NCBI GenBank assembly: GCA_016763665.1
Contig: JAESTI010000351.1
Location: forward strand, 1 to 6,845
Reading direction: 5' to 3'
From: Bacteroidia bacterium
GTDB taxonomy: Bacteria > Bacteroidota > Bacteroidia > Flavobacteriales > NORP286
Length of the DNA stretch: 6,845 nt
A program made the translations under genes and the position numbers. The notes under the pieces are model-generated. The model was not told where the DNA came from and searched no databases. It saw nothing but the letters and a program-made list of their open reading frames with translations. Positions 6,632 to 6,845 of the stretch are shown here, in pieces (the stretch's first letter is position 1; each line of letters begins with the position of its first letter).

Positions 6632-6659
6632 ATCCAACATCCAGTATCCAACATCAAAA
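6632..6659 (+). repeat. Short 7-base tandem repeat
   Basis: Four heptamers in a row begin with ATC: ATCCAAC (6632), ATCCAGT (6639), ATCCAAC (6646) and a decayed ATCAAAA (6653). The patch is richer in C than the surrounding gap, and it lies between the two divergent genes. Confidence 0.7.
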
Positions 6660-6682
6660 ACTCAGAGAAATAGAAATTTTAT

Positions 6683-6690
6683 TATATTTG
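6683..6690 (+). promoter_or_regulatory. -7 element of the lipoprotein promoter
   Basis: TATATTTG, followed by CGCC, is a perfect TAnnTTTG match in the form most often seen in Bacteroidota promoters. No good -33 TTG is present about 20 bases upstream. Transcription would start near 6694-6699, leaving an A-rich leader of about 60 bases with repeated AATCAAA-like stretches (6711-6737), the kind of unstructured leader expected where Shine-Dalgarno sequences are not used. Confidence 0.6.
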
Positions 6691-6756
6691 CGCCATTCAA
6701 ATTCAACTTTAATCAAAATAATCAAATAAATCATCGAAAAACAAAATTTTAGTCAA

Positions 6757-6845
6757 ATGAAAAAGATCAAATTTTTATCATTGCTTGCTGCCGCTTGTGT
6801 ATTTCTATTTGCAGGATGTAGTAAAGATGAAGGACCACAGGAATA
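6757..6845 (+). CDS. Predicted surface lipoprotein, N-terminal fragment only
   Basis: Only 29 codons are in the window; the gene continues past the right edge, so its function cannot be told. The fragment is a textbook type II signal peptide: a basic start (MKKIK), a hydrophobic core (residues 6-18), and the lipobox FAGC with the cysteine to be lipidated at residue 21. The residues after it, SKDEG, have Ser at +2, then Lys and two acidic residues. This resembles the lipoprotein export signal (Lys followed by two Asp/Glu) shown in Capnocytophaga canimorsus to send lipoproteins to the outer face of the outer membrane. The ATG follows TTTTAGTCAA, and the -7 box lies 66 bases upstream. It is divergent from the radical SAM gene, and a functional link between them is not shown. 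Confidence 0.85.
   Translation, partial: MKKIKFLSLLAAACVFLFAGCSKDEGPQE

Noticed and set aside
6595..6756. A precursor peptide gene for the radical SAM enzyme in the divergent gap
   Set aside because: I found no short open frame there with a plausible start and a Cys- or Gly-rich core; the gap is taken up by repeats, a -7 box and an A-rich leader.

Overview
The window looks like a chromosomal stretch from a member of the Bacteroidota. It is AT-rich, and genes start without Shine-Dalgarno sequences, behind short A-rich leaders. Its best promoters fit the Bacteroidota sigma-A form (TTG near -33, then TAnnTTTG near -7). The gene order rplM-rpsI-rpsB-tsf-pyrH-frr is the arrangement familiar from that phylum. 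The proteins also look like its members: the L13 N-terminus, and a lipoprotein whose residues after the lipidated cysteine resemble the surface-export signal known from Bacteroidota. Genus cannot be told from the sequence.

Layout. At the left edge is the 3' part of a class II fumarase gene (fumC). An intergenic gap of about 195 bases carries a well-formed promoter and a possible leader hairpin. It drives the ribosomal/translation operon rplM, rpsI, rpsB, tsf, which ends at a clear intrinsic terminator (about 4133-4162). Next come pyrH (UMP kinase), with its own possible promoter, and frr (ribosome recycling factor), separated by a gap filled with degenerate AT-rich 8-base repeats. On the opposite strand and tail-to-tail with frr, only 7 bases away, is a radical SAM/SPASM protein of unknown substrate. 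A divergent gap with a short 7-base repeat and a perfect -7 box separates it from the first 29 codons of a predicted surface lipoprotein, cut by the right edge.

How the genes work together. Ribosomal proteins L13, S9 and S2, elongation factor Ts and ribosome recycling factor are all parts of the translation machinery. UMP kinase supplies pyrimidine nucleotides and is commonly linked to this cluster. Fumarase is a TCA-cycle enzyme next door with no evident functional tie. The radical SAM protein and the lipoprotein are separate transcription units.

Main oddities. tsf is split by an apparent one-base deletion near 3693-3697, in a gene expected to be essential. rplM has no ATG start. S2 has a tail of about 88 residues that is first acidic, then histone-like and lysine-rich. 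Two unrelated short tandem-repeat patches sit in the intergenic gaps. Nothing in the window amounts to a convincing new multi-gene system; the rest is housekeeping.
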